Part shown: one piece after another, positions 16,371-25,828 of the stretch
How the letters are laid out: each line of letters opens with the position of its first letter
How positions within the stretch are numbered: position 1 is the first letter of the stretch
Assembly: GCA_021808485.1 (NCBI GenBank)
Contig: JAKBBN010000002.1
Coordinates: 1 to 64,000 of the forward strand
From: Planctomycetota bacterium
Lineage (GTDB): Bacteria > Planctomycetota > Phycisphaerae > WQYP01
Reading direction: 5' to 3'
Length of the DNA: 64,000 nt
Program-made: the position numbers and the translations under genes
The notes under the pieces: model-generated
The model's database searches: none
What the model was told of the DNA's origin: nothing
Seen by the model: only the letters and a program-made list of their open reading frames with translations

Positions 16371-17222
16371 TCATGCCAAGGAGGCCAGTGGAATCGCCGC
16401 CTTCAGCAGATCATCCATGGTGTATTGCCGGTTGAGCATCAGCGGCAGAATGGCGCCATGATTATGCGACGAATCCACGATGAGCATATTCTTGCCCAGT
16501 GTGCCAAACCCCGTGTCCTGCCCCTGGTGTCCGCATATAAAAAGGTCCGCCCACCAGAGCTTGCCAAGCTGGGCCAGCAGGTCCGATGTCTGGAACCGGC
16601 CCCAGCACATTTTATAAACGGATCCCCCGCGCAGATAATCCGTCAGCGTCAGTTTGCGCTTCACAATTCCGGGATCAAAGTCATCCATATCGCGCACACC
16701 CGGCAGCGAATGACTTAAAAATATCCCCGACGCCGTGATGCCGGCCAGCGGCATGGAGAATACAAACTGCTTGAATGCCGCCAATACATTGACTCCTTGC
16801 GGCCCGTAAAAGGCGGTAAATGAACGGGTGAAGCGGTCGGTCAAATCGTAACCGTCTTTTAAAATAGGCACGCCCGTCACCTGGGCGACATCATGGTTGG
16901 CCAATATGAAATGAACCTGCCCCGGAAACTGCAGCGCCCAGTCCGCGGCATCCAGCACCAGTTCAATGCTGGTGTCTTCCCCGTCCGGACCCAGCGCTCC
17001 ACCATGAATCATTTCCTGGAGGATAACGTGCCGCTGCGGAAAATTTTCCAGGGCGGCGAAGTTGACGATCCGCTCAAAATTCCGGCGGTGATTATGCAGG
17101 TCCGCCGTCACCACCAATTCACCCTCGGAGGGGAAATGCAGCAGGTTGCCGTTACGCAGCGGATTAAACTGATTGATCTCGGCTGCCTGTGTGAGAATAT
17201 CGATAACTTGTCGGGATGACAT
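16371..17222 (-). CDS. Calcineurin-like metallophosphoesterase
   Basis: A 283-residue protein with the metal-binding motifs of the family in order: ELVVTADLHNHRRNFERIV (D-x-H, in place of the common G-D-x-H), a helix with Asp residues, HFILANHDVAQVTG (N-H-D), and FICGHQGQDTGFG (G-H-x) with a His at VDSSHNHG. It would hydrolyse phosphomonoesters or phosphoproteins in the cytosol. GGAAG lies 5 bases before the ATG at 17222. It follows a Hanks-type kinase gene by 102 bases on the same strand, suggesting a kinase/phosphatase pair, though substrate specificity cannot be read from the sequence. Confidence 0.85.
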   Translation of the reverse strand: MSSRQVIDILTQAAEINQFNPLRNGNLLHFPSEGELVVTADLHNHRRNFERIVNFAALENFPQRHVILQEMIHGGALGPDGEDTSIELVLDAADWALQFPGQVHFILANHDVAQVTGVPILKDGYDLTDRFTRSFTAFYGPQGVNVLAAFKQFVFSMPLAGITASGIFLSHSLPGVRDMDDFDPGIVKRKLTLTDYLRGGSVYKMCWGRFQTSDLLAQLGKLWWADLFICGHQGQDTGFGTLGKNMLIVDSSHNHGAILPLMLNRQYTMDDLLKAAIPLASLA

Positions 17223-17324
17223 AATTCTTCCAGTTCCTCGGCAGTCGCACGCAACCGCACCCATCTATATCGGATATATCGGACGAATCAAGCCGATAAA
17301 ATCAGGCGGGTATTCGGACCTTAT

Positions 17325-18227
17325 TCAAGTCACGGTGTCCGCATCCGCGTTGGATTCGGGCGTTTCCGGGGTTTCAGCCGGTTTTGGACCATTCTGGCCC
17401 AGCAGAATGCTGGCGGTCATGCTTTGCACAAGCTCCAGGCGGTGGTAAACGTCGTCCATATTGGGCGGCCTGTTGGACGGACGATTCTCCACACAGTCCA
17501 GAATCAGTCGGGAAAAAGCCGCTGGAATACGTGGATTCAACTCGCTTGGCGGAATAAGCGTTCGAGAATCCACATTGGCCACGGAAGTTTTCTTTTTGGG
17601 GATTACCGTCGGCACATGCCGATCGGTAACACACCAGTAAAGAGTGGCGCCAAAATTGAAAATATCCGTCGCCGGGGTCAGCGGACCAAGGGCCACCTGC
17701 TCCGGGGCGATATAGTCCGGCGTGCCTTGAATGCGGCTCTTTACCGTGCCGATGGCGCAGCTTTGGCCAAAATCAATGATTTTGCATTGAGTCTCGCTGT
17801 TGACCAGAATATTGTTCGGCTTAATATCCGCATGCACGTAGCCCATTTTATGCATAACTCCCAGGCCCTGTGCCACCTGGCATGCAATGTGAATCAAAGC
17901 TTGAAGGCTTTCCGGTCGCGTCGAATCCAGTGAAGACCCGTCAAACATATCCATCAACAGATGCAGTTCAGACACGGTCATAAATTTTCTTTTGCGTATC
18001 ATTCGATGGCTTTTACGCAAAACAGGATGACTGAACTGGCTGCTGATGGCATATTCCTGCTCGGCCTGCTCCAAAAAGCGGTCATCCTCCGCAGTACGAC
18101 GAAGCACACGCTTCAGCGCATAAATTTGACGCGTGCGTTCTTCACAGACCGCGTAGATCGTACTCCGTGCCCCGTAACCAAGACAGGATATGACTTCAAA
18201 ATCCGGAATATCGGGTAATATTTCCAT
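17325..18227 (-). CDS. Hanks-type serine/threonine protein kinase
   Basis: A 300-residue kinase with a full catalytic domain: glycine loop CLGYGARSTIYAV (16-27), ATP-anchoring Lys39 in YALKRV, catalytic loop HADIKPNN (132-139) with Asp134 and Asn139, metal-binding DFG (152-154), and GTPDYIAPEQ (168-177). The residue before the catalytic Asp is Ala rather than Arg, so it is a non-RD kinase. There is no membrane segment or sensor domain, only a short acidic Pro/Thr tail, so it is probably soluble. GGAAAG precedes the ATG. It lies directly upstream of the metallophosphoesterase and downstream of the PGRP-like gene. Confidence 0.93.
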   Translation of the reverse strand: MEILPDIPDFEVISCLGYGARSTIYAVCEERTRQIYALKRVLRRTAEDDRFLEQAEQEYAISSQFSHPVLRKSHRMIRKRKFMTVSELHLLMDMFDGSSLDSTRPESLQALIHIACQVAQGLGVMHKMGYVHADIKPNNILVNSETQCKIIDFGQSCAIGTVKSRIQGTPDYIAPEQVALGPLTPATDIFNFGATLYWCVTDRHVPTVIPKKKTSVANVDSRTLIPPSELNPRIPAAFSRLILDCVENRPSNRPPNMDDVYHRLELVQSMTASILLGQNGPKPAETPETPESNADADTVT

Positions 18228-18451
18228 TAAGCTTTCCGCTAATCATCTTCCCACCAGCCGGTTGCAGCCAACATCCGACCCTCTCTGCATAATCGGCAAA
18301 CAATATACATCACAACAGGCACTTTGTCAGAGCCTGTAGATGTATATTCCAAAATATAAAATTGCGGATAAATTTGGCAGGAATAACCGCTTACAGCAAC
18401 TTTCGCGCCCCGAATGCGCGAATTGCACACGGACGGAATGTCGCAAAAGCG

Positions 18452-19180
18452 TTAATATCGATCCAGCATGGCGTAAAACGCCCGGCTGAAGGCAGACTGA
18501 TTGGCCGTAACGGGCTTTCCGCCCGTGACACTCGGACTCCACTGAAACTTAACACGAGAATCCGGTATATTCAGCCGCACTTGCAGAGAGCGAACTAACC
18601 GCACCAGCGAACGAACCTGGCTTCCGGTAAATGGACGACGATTGATATTTCCGATCAGGCAAACGCCGACAGCATTGGCATAGGGCGAATAAAAATGATG
18701 ATTAAAATGAGGCCATGAAAAGAAAGGTGCAGTGGAAAACTGTTCCTTCCAAGCCGTGCCAACCTCAACGTTGCCGTCCGGTCTGTGGATTCCGTTGGCG
18801 GCATTGTCCACCACGAAATGAAAATCAACACCCAAACCCGGCTGGGTCACTCTGTTTCCTGCGCCAACACCTCCAATCATCTGGCCGGTGGCCAAATCAG
18901 ACGAATTGCCGGATAGGCCTCCAGACTGGTAAATGATGATATAGTCCCAACGACGGGGAGGCAACGGTGCAGCGGTCTTTAACAGCCGACTTAGATTCTG
19001 GTTGGAAATGGTGGCACTGAGCATGTACGGGCGCGACCAATGCACAGGGCGCCCGCCCGCCACAGCCAGCACCGCCACTGTAAGAGTCAATGTGACAACC
19101 AGTGCGCCCAGCACATAAATCACCCGATGAATGTCCACCGGTTTTTTCGCAGGACTTTTTTTGTTTGCCGTAACAGCCAT
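18452..19180 (-). CDS. Membrane-anchored PGRP/amidase-2-like protein, probably non-catalytic
   Basis: A 242-residue protein with one N-terminal membrane anchor (20-42) and an amidase_2/PGRP-like domain. Segments RWDYIIIYQSGGLSGN, DFHFVVDNAANG and GVCLIGNINRRPFTGSQ align in order with the 'I-V-I-H-H-S', 'Y-H-F-V' and 'G-I-C-L-V-G-N' blocks of N-acetylmuramoyl-L-alanine amidases. The first zinc ligand (His of I-H-H-S) is Tyr/Gln here, and the C-terminal 'D-C-P-G' ligand block is absent. It may bind peptidoglycan without cleaving it. The ATG lacks an obvious ribosome site. It heads the kinase/phosphatase cluster on the minus strand. Confidence 0.75.
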   Translation of the reverse strand: MAVTANKKSPAKKPVDIHRVIYVLGALVVTLTLTVAVLAVAGGRPVHWSRPYMLSATISNQNLSRLLKTAAPLPPRRWDYIIIYQSGGLSGNSSDLATGQMIGGVGAGNRVTQPGLGVDFHFVVDNAANGIHRPDGNVEVGTAWKEQFSTAPFFSWPHFNHHFYSPYANAVGVCLIGNINRRPFTGSQVRSLVRLVRSLQVRLNIPDSRVKFQWSPSVTGGKPVTANQSAFSRAFYAMLDRY

Positions 19181-20064
19181 GTTAAAACCAAGAAATTAAG
19201 CCGTGTAAATGCTGCTCACATTACGTATTTCACGCCTGACCCAACCGGTCATCAAAAGCATATATCGGACCGGGAGACGTAAAAAAACAACTTTTTTCGT
19301 AAATTTAAGTCAATTTACGACCATTGTACCAGCCAGACACAACCGGCGGGCCAACCGGCGGGCCAACCTGTTTTGCAGCGCATCGCCGCCGATCTGTTTG
19401 GATGACGCCCCGGCCTGCCGCGCCGCATCATAATATAGATGCCAAACGCCTCAATCCAAGACTTTACTGAAGATACCGATTACTGGATCAGAAATCAAAT
19501 TTTCATATGAATTAAGGCAATTATTTTCAATTTTGTGTCAATTCAAACATCTGGAACAGGCCAACGATGGCAACAATACCCCGAATTGTCGGCTAAAGAG
19601 CCGTTTTTAATAAATTTCACGAGGGACGCAATACCCGCAAAATTCCCCTCTCAATTTCATATATTTACGTATTTTTAGAGCTTCCAGGGGGCATTTTCTG
19701 TAATTCGACTCACCAATTTTCATTAAATTCGTCGATTTGTAACACAAGTCGTACTCACCGACCGCAACTGCCGTACAATGATATGAGTCGGCAGTTCGGT
19801 CGGAAGGACTGATAATATCGGATGGATTGCCGCGTTATGCCGATAATCGGGCAAGCTTGGCGGCCATCGCCTTTGACAGCCGCAGCCGTCGGCAGCACAA
19901 TAAAGGATTATTGCCCCCTTTGTCCGGGTCAGTAACTTTTGAAGCAATCACATGCGCGGCAACGCGGACGAAGTTATCGGGCGATAGTTGGTCTCATCCA
20001 GAGAAGGCACAGGAATTGTCGCGGCCGGGCGGACCGACTGCAATTGATACCGGAGGATGGATCC
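19181..20064. other. 884-base divergent intergenic region, AT-rich centre
   Basis: No gene supported on either strand. It separates the divergently read PGRP-like gene and the gene at 20065. A 12-base unit AACCGGCGGGCC is duplicated in tandem at 19341-19364. About 19440-19770 is clearly richer in A and T than the rest of the window, for example ATTTCATATATTTACG near 19655. It could hold promoters or an untranslated RNA, but no fold or motif was recognised. Confidence 0.5.
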
Positions 20065-21084
20065 ATGAACCTTGAAAAGACAGCCAAGCGGGCCAAAGCT
20101 CTCACCATTCTTATTGGATGCCTGGGAGTGCTGGTCCTTATATTTGGGGTCGCGACGCTGATTGTTTCCATCTCCCAGATTCAGGGAGCGGGCATTGCGG
20201 CCCGGTTATCCGGATCAATACCGGAGCTGGTGATTGCCGGCTTCGGGCTATTGGTGGTATGCGCCGTAGTGCTGCTTTATCCGCTGATTGAAATTCGTGC
20301 GCGATCACTGTCGGATGAAGGTTGGAGATATGAACAAATTCGCGGTTCGCTGGAAACCATGCGTCAACTGCTGGAAACCATCCGCGACAGCACATCGCTT
20401 TCCGACGCCGCCAAGCAGACGGCCTACCGGCATAAAGACCGCGAGGCGCTGCGACACGCGATCCGGGAAGATATTGAGAAAAATGATTACGAGGCGGCAC
20501 ACTGGCTGGTTTCGGAAATGGAACGGCGCTTCGGCAACCGGCAGGAAGCATCGCAATTCCGCGAAATGATTGAGACATCGCGGCAACAGTTCATTGACCG
20601 GGAACTGCATGAAAGCCTGGAACATTTTTCACGGCTTGTGGAAAAATACGCCTGGACGGACTGCCAGCGTGAAATTGAACACTTGACGCGCATTTTCCCC
20701 GGCAACCCGGAAATCATGGCATTGCCGGAACGGGTTGCCTCCGCCAAAGCGGTGCACAAGCGGGACTTGCTGAAGGAATGGAAGGATGCCGTAGCGCGCG
20801 ATGATGTGGATCGCAGCGTGGAGTTGCTTAAACAGCTGGACCAGTACCTTACGCCGGCGGAAGGCGAGGAATACAAGGAAGTGGCCCGGGAGGTATTCCG
20901 CAAAAAGCTCCAGCAGCTTGGCGTGCAGTTTGAACTGCATTGGAAGGACAAAAACTGGTCCGAGGCACTGCGGATCGGCCTGCAGATTACGGATGAATAT
21001 CCCAATGCCCGAATCGCGGCGGAAGTACGCGAACGCCTTGCGGTGCTTAAGGAGCGGGCCGGACAGTCATCCGTGGCGATCTGA
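20065..21084 (+). CDS. Inner-membrane protein with long helical C-terminal domain
   Basis: A 339-residue protein. Two membrane spans (about 12-38 and 54-78) are followed by a long charged alpha-helical region with TPR-like helices, for example YEAAHWLVSEMERRFGNRQE, PEIMALPERVASAKAVHKRD and WSEALRIGLQITDEYPNAR. It probably exposes a scaffold domain to the cytosol. No catalytic motif is present. GGAGG lies 8 bases before the ATG at 20065; the open frame upstream to 19939 is not supported by a ribosome site. fmt follows 95 bases downstream. Function unknown. Confidence 0.75.
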   Translation: MNLEKTAKRAKALTILIGCLGVLVLIFGVATLIVSISQIQGAGIAARLSGSIPELVIAGFGLLVVCAVVLLYPLIEIRARSLSDEGWRYEQIRGSLETMRQLLETIRDSTSLSDAAKQTAYRHKDREALRHAIREDIEKNDYEAAHWLVSEMERRFGNRQEASQFREMIETSRQQFIDRELHESLEHFSRLVEKYAWTDCQREIEHLTRIFPGNPEIMALPERVASAKAVHKRDLLKEWKDAVARDDVDRSVELLKQLDQYLTPAEGEEYKEVAREVFRKKLQQLGVQFELHWKDKNWSEALRIGLQITDEYPNARIAAEVRERLAVLKERAGQSSVAI

Positions 21085-21179
21085 CCGCAACATACACGCG
21101 GCCCGGCCGCGGAAGTCCTCCGCGGCCGCCAAAGGGCCGATCCATTTACGCAGGTTCCTGTCGGATAGACCAAAACCCG

Positions 21180-22145
21180 ATGAAAGTACTTTTTTTTGCC
21201 TCCGGCGCATTTGCCATTCCCGCATTTGACGCCCTGCGGAAATCCGCTCATTCCATTGTCGGTGTTGTAAGCCAGCCGGACCGGCCCGCCGGGCGCGGCC
21301 GATCGCTGACTTCCACACCGCTGGCCGCCCATGCGGCGGCGGCGGGTTTTGATGTAAAAAAAATCCAGAACGCAAACAGTCCGGAATTCATCGATTTTGC
21401 CGCAACCATCCATGCGGATGTCATTGCAGCGATCGCATTCGGCCAGAAGCTGTCCGACGAGTTGCTGGCCTCCGCGACCTGCGGGGGCATTAACCTGCAT
21501 GGTTCTCTGCTGCCGGCATTTCGGGGCGCGGCCCCCGTGAATGCGGCGATTTTAAGCGGCCGGAAAACCACCGGAGTGACGGTCATCCGCCTGACGAACG
21601 TGATGGATGGCGGAGACATTCTGGCATCGCGGGAAACGGAGATTGGAGATACCCAGACGGCCGGCGAACTGCATGACCAGCTTGCGGTGCTTGGCGGTGG
21701 ACTGGTGCCCATGGTATTGGACAGGTTCGAATCCGGAGATTTTTCCGGCCGGCCGCAGCAACTGGAACTTGTTTCCAAGGCGCCGAAACTTTCCAAGGCG
21801 ATGGCCTGGGTTGATTTTACCGCCCCCGCGGAAGCCGTTTCCGCCCGCATCCGGGGACTTTCCCCCTGGCCGGGATGCCAAGTGCACTTTGTTTCACCGG
21901 ACGGAACCAGACGGATTTCAGCGCAACTGCTGCGATGCCGCGCGGAACAGAGCGGCGCGGGCCCCGCGGGTACCGTTCTGCACAACCTGCAGGTAGGCTG
22001 CGGGCAGGGCACCATCCAGCTGATGGATATTGTACCGCAGGGACGCAAGCAAATGGACGTGAAGGCCTTTGCCAACGGTTATGGGTTGAAACCCGGCTGG
22101 CAGGTCAAATCCGGAGCCGCGGACACATTGTCAGCGGTCCAATGA
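21180..22145 (+). CDS. fmt: Methionyl-tRNA formyltransferase
   Basis: A 321-residue cytosolic enzyme transferring a formyl group from 10-formyl-THF to initiator Met-tRNA. The N-terminal half shows VGVVSQPDRPAGRGRSLTS and INLHGSLLPAFRGAAPVNAA, the family's active-site block (Asn, His, with VMDGGDIL further on). The C-terminal domain begins near AWVDFTAPAEAVSARIRGL and SPWPGC. Length and order are normal. The ATG has no clear Shine-Dalgarno sequence. Confidence 0.95.
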   Translation: MKVLFFASGAFAIPAFDALRKSAHSIVGVVSQPDRPAGRGRSLTSTPLAAHAAAAGFDVKKIQNANSPEFIDFAATIHADVIAAIAFGQKLSDELLASATCGGINLHGSLLPAFRGAAPVNAAILSGRKTTGVTVIRLTNVMDGGDILASRETEIGDTQTAGELHDQLAVLGGGLVPMVLDRFESGDFSGRPQQLELVSKAPKLSKAMAWVDFTAPAEAVSARIRGLSPWPGCQVHFVSPDGTRRISAQLLRCRAEQSGAGPAGTVLHNLQVGCGQGTIQLMDIVPQGRKQMDVKAFANGYGLKPGWQVKSGAADTLSAVQ

Positions 22146-22337
22146 ATCCGGCGGGCAACCGGACGCGGTCTGCAACGGCTTAATTCGCCGGAACAGTCCT
22201 TGATCCGATGGATCACCTGCAATTCAAATGACAATACCGCGAAAGTCTGTTATAAATTCTCCTCATTCGGCGGACTATGGGGGGAATAATGCCATCGGGA
22301 ATGTACCGCGTGCGGTTTTTGCCAGGAGGTTGTGACG

Positions 22338-23810
22338 ATGAATAGCCTTTTGAAGTTTTCCGTATGGGCCATTGGGTGTATCGGCTGCTGCACGGCGGCA
22401 TTCGCCGCGCCCGGCAACGGCATCCTGACAATCCATGATTCACCCGCGAACCCCGGTCAACCCATGGTGCAACACGCCGCCGCAAAACCCGTTAAAGGGC
22501 AACAACCGGCCGCCACGGGGCGGAATTCAGGAGTGGCGGCTTCGCCAGAGCGCAGCTCACCGACGGAAAAGCAGATCAAGGTATGGATCAAGGAACTCGA
22601 CTCGCAGCGCTACGTTCAGCGTGCCAGGGCAAAAAAACATTTGATCGCGGCGGGTGACATGGTGCGGGCGGATATACACAAAGAAATGGCCGGCCTTACG
22701 ACGCCGGAAATGCGGCATGAAATGCGGGCGGTACTTCATGCACTGAATAATCTCCGTCTGCTGCGCGGCAAATTGATTACACTGGATTTGAAGGACGCTT
22801 CGGCCGCGCAGGCATTTAAAAAGATCGGCCGGGCGGCGGGTGTTACATTTAACCAGTGGCCGCCGCAATTATTCCAGCAGACAGCCGGCCATGTGACATT
22901 GCATGCGCATCATGAGCCGTTGCTGCGGGTTTTGTGGTCCGTGGCCAGGCAGACAAATATATCAATGTCCAACATGAACTTTAATAACATGTTCAACGTG
23001 ATAGCCGCGAACGGAAGCATGAATGCGCACAACCCGGTCGATTTTGAAGGCGCGTTTCTTACTGAAATTACCGAGATCGACTATCACAAAATGCTCATTT
23101 TCAATACATCGCGGCCGCAGAGCACGAAACAATTAATGGTATCCATGACGCTGGTATCCGATCCAACACTGCGCATATTGGATCCTGTAAACCAGGCGAC
23201 CGTCACCGAAGCAACGGACGATCTGGGACATTCGTTGGTGATACCCGCCAACCCGGGGCCGAATGTTTATTACGGCTACTGGGGAAATATGGGGACCGTG
23301 TATAATCTTACCGTGAATCTGCATACAGTTAAGGGAATGGGCACAAAACTCAAGGTTCTCAAGGGCAGTGTGCCGGTGGTTGCAGGCGCACAGGAAAAAA
23401 CGATCATCTTCAAGCATTTGCATAAGGCACAACATCAGGACATCGCGGGCATTCGTATTTCAGTCGCGAATTTTACGCTGCTTAATCAGAATCAGTATCA
23501 GGTGCAGGTAAGCTTCGGCCCGCGAACGCCCCCCGTCAACAATTCCCTGTCACCGGATCAGCAGGCGATAGTGCAAAGTCTGGAAAACAGCGGCAATTAT
23601 ACCTTGACGGATGCCAAGGGCCGCAGCATTGTCGGCAACATGCAGGGCGGCGGCGGCGGACCAACTCAATTTCAATATAACTTCGGATTTTTTAATAATA
23701 ATAATAATAACAACGTGATCGGGAAGCCGACGAAACTGGTTATCACCGTCGTGACAAGACAAAAGATTATTCATGTGCCGTTTGAGTTCAGGAATGTGCC
23801 GCTGCCGTAA
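22338..23810 (+). CDS. Secreted protein with STN/secretin-N-like segment and poly-Asn tract
   Basis: A 490-residue protein with a signal peptide ending near AAFAAPGNG. A helical stretch at about 75-140 is followed by LITLDLKDASAAQAFKKIGR, then TFNQWPPQLFQQTAGHVTLH, which resembles the STN (secretin and TonB N-terminus) short domain seen in many planctomycete periplasmic proteins. A strand-rich C-terminal half follows. Near the end is a run of seven Asn encoded by five AAT then two AAC codons (23694-23714). AGGAGG lies 8 bases before the ATG at 22338, better than a GTG two codons earlier. It is convergent with the PEP-CTERM gene. Function unknown. Confidence 0.65.
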   Translation: MNSLLKFSVWAIGCIGCCTAAFAAPGNGILTIHDSPANPGQPMVQHAAAKPVKGQQPAATGRNSGVAASPERSSPTEKQIKVWIKELDSQRYVQRARAKKHLIAAGDMVRADIHKEMAGLTTPEMRHEMRAVLHALNNLRLLRGKLITLDLKDASAAQAFKKIGRAAGVTFNQWPPQLFQQTAGHVTLHAHHEPLLRVLWSVARQTNISMSNMNFNNMFNVIAANGSMNAHNPVDFEGAFLTEITEIDYHKMLIFNTSRPQSTKQLMVSMTLVSDPTLRILDPVNQATVTEATDDLGHSLVIPANPGPNVYYGYWGNMGTVYNLTVNLHTVKGMGTKLKVLKGSVPVVAGAQEKTIIFKHLHKAQHQDIAGIRISVANFTLLNQNQYQVQVSFGPRTPPVNNSLSPDQQAIVQSLENSGNYTLTDAKGRSIVGNMQGGGGGPTQFQYNFGFFNNNNNNNVIGKPTKLVITVVTRQKIIHVPFEFRNVPLP

Positions 23811-23849
23811 CACGCGAAATACAGCGCGGGATCCCGCCCCGGACGCATA

Positions 23850-23867
23850 AGCCCGGCAATCCGGGCT
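23850..23867. terminator. Possible shared hairpin between convergent genes
   Basis: AGCCCGG-CAAT-CCGGGCT forms a 7-bp stem with a 4-base loop, 40 bases after the plus gene and about 90 after the minus gene. There is no T-run on either side, so it is only a weak candidate. Confidence 0.3.
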
Positions 23868-23955
23868 GCGGCCAACCGTGTTCAAGCACCGCGCACAACG
23901 TACATTGCCGATTGAATTAAGAAGCGAGGAACAGCCTGGTAATCCGGCGGACCGC

Positions 23956-25542
23956 TCACGCCTGCGGCCGTTGCCCAGGAATGATTCTATTTCGCCGCCT
24001 GCCAAGTAAACAAACAGCGCCGATGCACAGCAGCATCAGGCCGGCCGGTTCCGGAGTTAAAATTTCCGTAACCTGTGTGGACCAGGTGCCGTCCGCGGCA
24101 GGCAGTTCCTGGAAGGTCCAGAATGCATTGGGATTGGTCGGATCAACCACCGTGGTGCTGTAATCACCCCAGCGGTATGTACCGGTATTGAGCGTATAGG
24201 TTGCCGTTCCGGCTTTAAGCAGAAACGGCGTACCAAGGGATAACATTCCGCTGCCGTTGATATGGCCGACCGCCGCATATGCGCCGACATATTGGGTGCC
24301 GGAGCTTTCATTAAAAGCGATTACGACGGTGCTGTCAGTGGATACCGCTATGGAGCCGTAATAAAGCGAACTGTCGGGATGGTTTGGATCGGACAGTACG
24401 ATTTCATTGGTAAGAACGGGGCTGGTATTGTCCGCAGTCGCCGGGGTGACGCCAAAAATCCGCAGGGAGGAAATGGAGCTGTTGGCCGAGTTGGCGATGG
24501 TTTGCGCACCCCATACCTGTCCATTCGCAAACACCAGACTCGAACTAAGCCGGTCATCGCCGGAATCAATGGCGTTGGCGGAGCCCGGCTGGGCCGCACC
24601 GGCGGTGGGTCCTCCGGTCTGGGTGTTAAACGTGGCGAGATTAAAGTTAATATCCAGAGACACCGGATTGCCCGGGACTACATTGGTCTGATTCAGGTTT
24701 TCCGTATAGCCGACGGCATTGAACGCGGATTGCTGATAATTGGAGAAAAGATACGTGGTGTGACCGGTATTGCCGCTGTAATCATTGACCGGTTGATTGG
24801 TAAATCCGAGATTGCTGAATGGATAATTAAACAACTGACCGCCGGTGACGGCGCCGGCGACAACGCTGGACTTGGGGAGTACAAGCACATCCGCATTGGC
24901 GGCGGAACTCGTGAAATTATTGAGTGTGCTGGGTACGGTATACATGTTGCCGGCGAGCGTGACGTAATTGGCTGTGACGCCCAGCGTCGGAAAATCCGCG
25001 AATTCCGGGGTGGAGGTGGAGGACGGCTGCGCGGCATACGTAATGCCGTGCCAACCGGTGAGCGGATCGGCGGTTTCAGCCAGCAGAAAATCATTTGACC
25101 CGCTGACGCCGGAGCTGTTTTCCGGAACGGTAATGGAACTGGCGAACCAGTCTCCGGAGGCCGGGTCGTACACAATCCGCGGATCACTGATGCCCACGCT
25201 TGTTGCGGAACCGGACGGGGTAAACGCGGCGCTGTAATCGCCGGAGCTTAATGCGCTTTTCCAGAATGATTTGAGGTTTTCGGAAAATACCGGCGTATTG
25301 GCCGCGCCGCTGAGAGTCTTGTTGTACACAAGATATTGGCCGTTGATCAACTCGGCTATATTCGCCGTCCCGACCGCGCCATTCGTATCCGGCGGGGCAA
25401 ATCCGGAAACATATCCGCTGCTGCTAAGACTGCCGGCTGCGAAATTAACCGGAAGCGAATAACTGCCGGCCGCCCAGGCGGCATGGCCAAGCAGCAAGGT
25501 TGAGGCGGAAACCACGCAGACGGGGATTGATTTCAGTCGCAT
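23956..25542 (-). CDS. PEP-CTERM exported protein
   Basis: A 528-residue exported protein. The signal peptide ends near HAAWAAGS. The C-terminus has the PEP-CTERM sorting signal: LTPEPAGLMLLCIGAVCLLG and then GRRRN, i.e. the PEP motif, a membrane span and a basic tail. Such proteins are processed by exosortase and anchored or released at the surface. The body is rich in Ser, Thr, Asn and Gly, with GFAPPDTNGAVG near the start and a repeated-strand look suggestive of a beta-propeller; residues around SDPRIVYDPASGDWFASS fit blade ends. GAGGGTG precedes the ATG. No exosortase gene is visible in the window. Confidence 0.85.
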   Translation of the reverse strand: MRLKSIPVCVVSASTLLLGHAAWAAGSYSLPVNFAAGSLSSSGYVSGFAPPDTNGAVGTANIAELINGQYLVYNKTLSGAANTPVFSENLKSFWKSALSSGDYSAAFTPSGSATSVGISDPRIVYDPASGDWFASSITVPENSSGVSGSNDFLLAETADPLTGWHGITYAAQPSSTSTPEFADFPTLGVTANYVTLAGNMYTVPSTLNNFTSSAANADVLVLPKSSVVAGAVTGGQLFNYPFSNLGFTNQPVNDYSGNTGHTTYLFSNYQQSAFNAVGYTENLNQTNVVPGNPVSLDINFNLATFNTQTGGPTAGAAQPGSANAIDSGDDRLSSSLVFANGQVWGAQTIANSANSSISSLRIFGVTPATADNTSPVLTNEIVLSDPNHPDSSLYYGSIAVSTDSTVVIAFNESSGTQYVGAYAAVGHINGSGMLSLGTPFLLKAGTATYTLNTGTYRWGDYSTTVVDPTNPNAFWTFQELPAADGTWSTQVTEILTPEPAGLMLLCIGAVCLLGRRRNRIIPGQRPQA

Positions 25543-25828
25543 GCGGCACCCTCAATAAGCGTTCAAGCAATGAATAACGAAGCGGTATCGGCCCATCAGC
25601 CTGCACTCCCTGAATGGCGGCATTCTAGCCTGCAGGGAATCAACCGACAAGATAAATCACCATGGGATTCAAGCGACGTGGAGCGACAACAGGGCTGTTG
25701 GTTGGAAACCGACGACAATTTTCCAATGAAAAATGAAGGTGACGTTGCTGATCCGGTTGCAATAATCCAAGACCTTGGTACGTTATGGAGAAATATTTTA
25801 ACCAGATGCTGGTTTTTTGTAGAGGAAA
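25543..25828. other. Divergent intergenic region of PEP-CTERM and fucosidase genes
   Basis: 286 bases with no gene supported, carrying the upstream regions of two divergent genes. No clear operator was recognised. Confidence 0.45.
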
